This document shows positions 63,622 through 64,000 of a DNA stretch of 64,000 nt, in pieces. The number at the start of each line of letters is the position of its first letter. Position 1 is the first letter of the stretch. The position numbers were made by a program, and so were the translations under genes. The notes beneath the pieces are model-generated. The model was given only the letters and a program-made list of their open reading frames with translations. It was not told where the DNA came from and made no database searches. This DNA comes from Aestuariibaculum sediminum (GTDB lineage Bacteria > Bacteroidota > Bacteroidia > Flavobacteriales > Flavobacteriaceae): positions 62,001 through 126,000 of the forward strand of contig NZ_JACVXB010000001.1 of NCBI RefSeq assembly GCF_014596945.1, given 5' to 3'.

Positions 63622-64000
63622 ATGGAAGAACAAACCACAATGGAAAGCCAATTTGAAGAATTTGAAACCTTAACTAAAAAACGTCGCAACCTACTACCTT
63701 GGTGGATTAAATTCTTCAGTTGGTTTTTTATGATTTTTGGTGTTTTTACTTTAATATGTTTATGCATTGGCATTTTTGGTGGCTCCGCCGAATTATCATT
63801 TTATGGTTTTGAAACCTACCAACCTATTTCTGCACTTGGTTTACTTATTGTAAGCTTGGCACTATACAAAGCTTTTGTGGGCTACTCCCTATGGTTTGAA
63901 AAGGATAATGCTGTAATGCTTGGCAAAATGGATGCTATTTTAGGTATTATTTTATGTACCGTAGGTATGGTTATTATACCATTTTTTCAAGAAGGTTTTA
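63622..64000 (+). CDS. Hypothetical membrane protein (cut by window end)
   Basis: A frame opens at ATG 63622 with a polar N-terminus (MEEQTTMESQFEEFETLTKK) and then at least three membrane segments (ICLCIGIFG region, LGLLIVSLALYKAF, ILGIILCTVGMVIIPFF). The frame is open to the window end, at 126 codons. It follows the DUF4139 gene by 20 bases and may share its transcript. No family is recognised. Confidence 0.55.
   Translation, partial: MEEQTTMESQFEEFETLTKKRRNLLPWWIKFFSWFFMIFGVFTLICLCIGIFGGSAELSFYGFETYQPISALGLLIVSLALYKAFVGYSLWFEKDNAVMLGKMDAILGIILCTVGMVIIPFFQEGF

Overview
The window is AT-rich chromosomal DNA from a member of the Bacteroidota, most likely a marine member of the Flavobacteriaceae. 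The grounds are TAnnTTTG-type promoters, a tmRNA tag ending NNYALAA, a SusC-like receptor-signalling domain, many exported sulfatases and lipoproteins, weak ribosome binding sites, and gene families typical of that group (CreD, DUF4139, a NagB/PIG-L fusion, DUF4919). I cannot name the genus from the sequence alone. I see no tRNA, rRNA, CRISPR array, transposase or phage gene.

Layout. 1-6000: the end of a surface polysaccharide locus (two glycosyltransferases, a phosphoethanolamine-transferase-like enzyme, two tandem Wzx-type flippases). 6000-9430: typA/bipA and kdsA. 10900-13300: a small regulated unit of a membrane protein, a winged-helix regulator and a frameshifted creD, with palindromic operator candidates before each gene. 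13300-16850: small membrane proteins, an SDR and a dehydrogenase. 16930-17500: the tmRNA gene with its promoter, an intervening dispersed repeat and a terminator. 18200-25730: glmM, then a four-gene amino-sugar operon (nucleotidyltransferase, sugar kinase, sodium:solute symporter, NagB/PIG-L fusion) read away from a divergent LacI regulator at 25969; a paired operator candidate lies between them. 27400-32400: a sulfatase, a PfkB sugar kinase and a redox cassette (two rhodaneses, a peroxiredoxin-like protein, a TlpA-like thioredoxin).

32540-39430 is a complete trp operon in the order leader-E-G-D-C-F-B-A. It starts with a good promoter, an 18-residue leader peptide with three consecutive tryptophans and an intrinsic terminator, which together form a classical ribosome-mediated attenuator. 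Downstream are a GNAT/nitrilase fusion and two DUF805 paralogues. 42450-52160 is a run of exported hydrolases (two paralogous sulfatases, two endonuclease/exonuclease/phosphatase proteins, a GH29-type fucosidase lipoprotein, a phosphodiesterase/pyrophosphatase lipoprotein, an SGNH hydrolase). It looks like a glycan-degradation cluster without a SusC/SusD pair in view. A beta-helix/PDZ lipoprotein at 55457 may belong to the same activity. 52200-64000 holds lipoproteins, an M48 metallopeptidase with a small overlapping upstream ORF, YdeI-like and DUF4919-like proteins, and a DUF4139 protein with a SusC-like N-terminal domain inserted.

The most notable signals are the trp attenuator, the repeated TACTTTG-N5-CAAAGTA operators around the creD unit, the one-base poly-A frameshift in creD, a dispersed GCGTTA...TAACGC repeat family (three copies, one between the tmRNA promoter and tmRNA and one inside the trp operon), and the SusCD-less sulfatase/fucosidase cluster. 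Promoters, operators, terminators and RNA pairings were read by eye and no database was searched.
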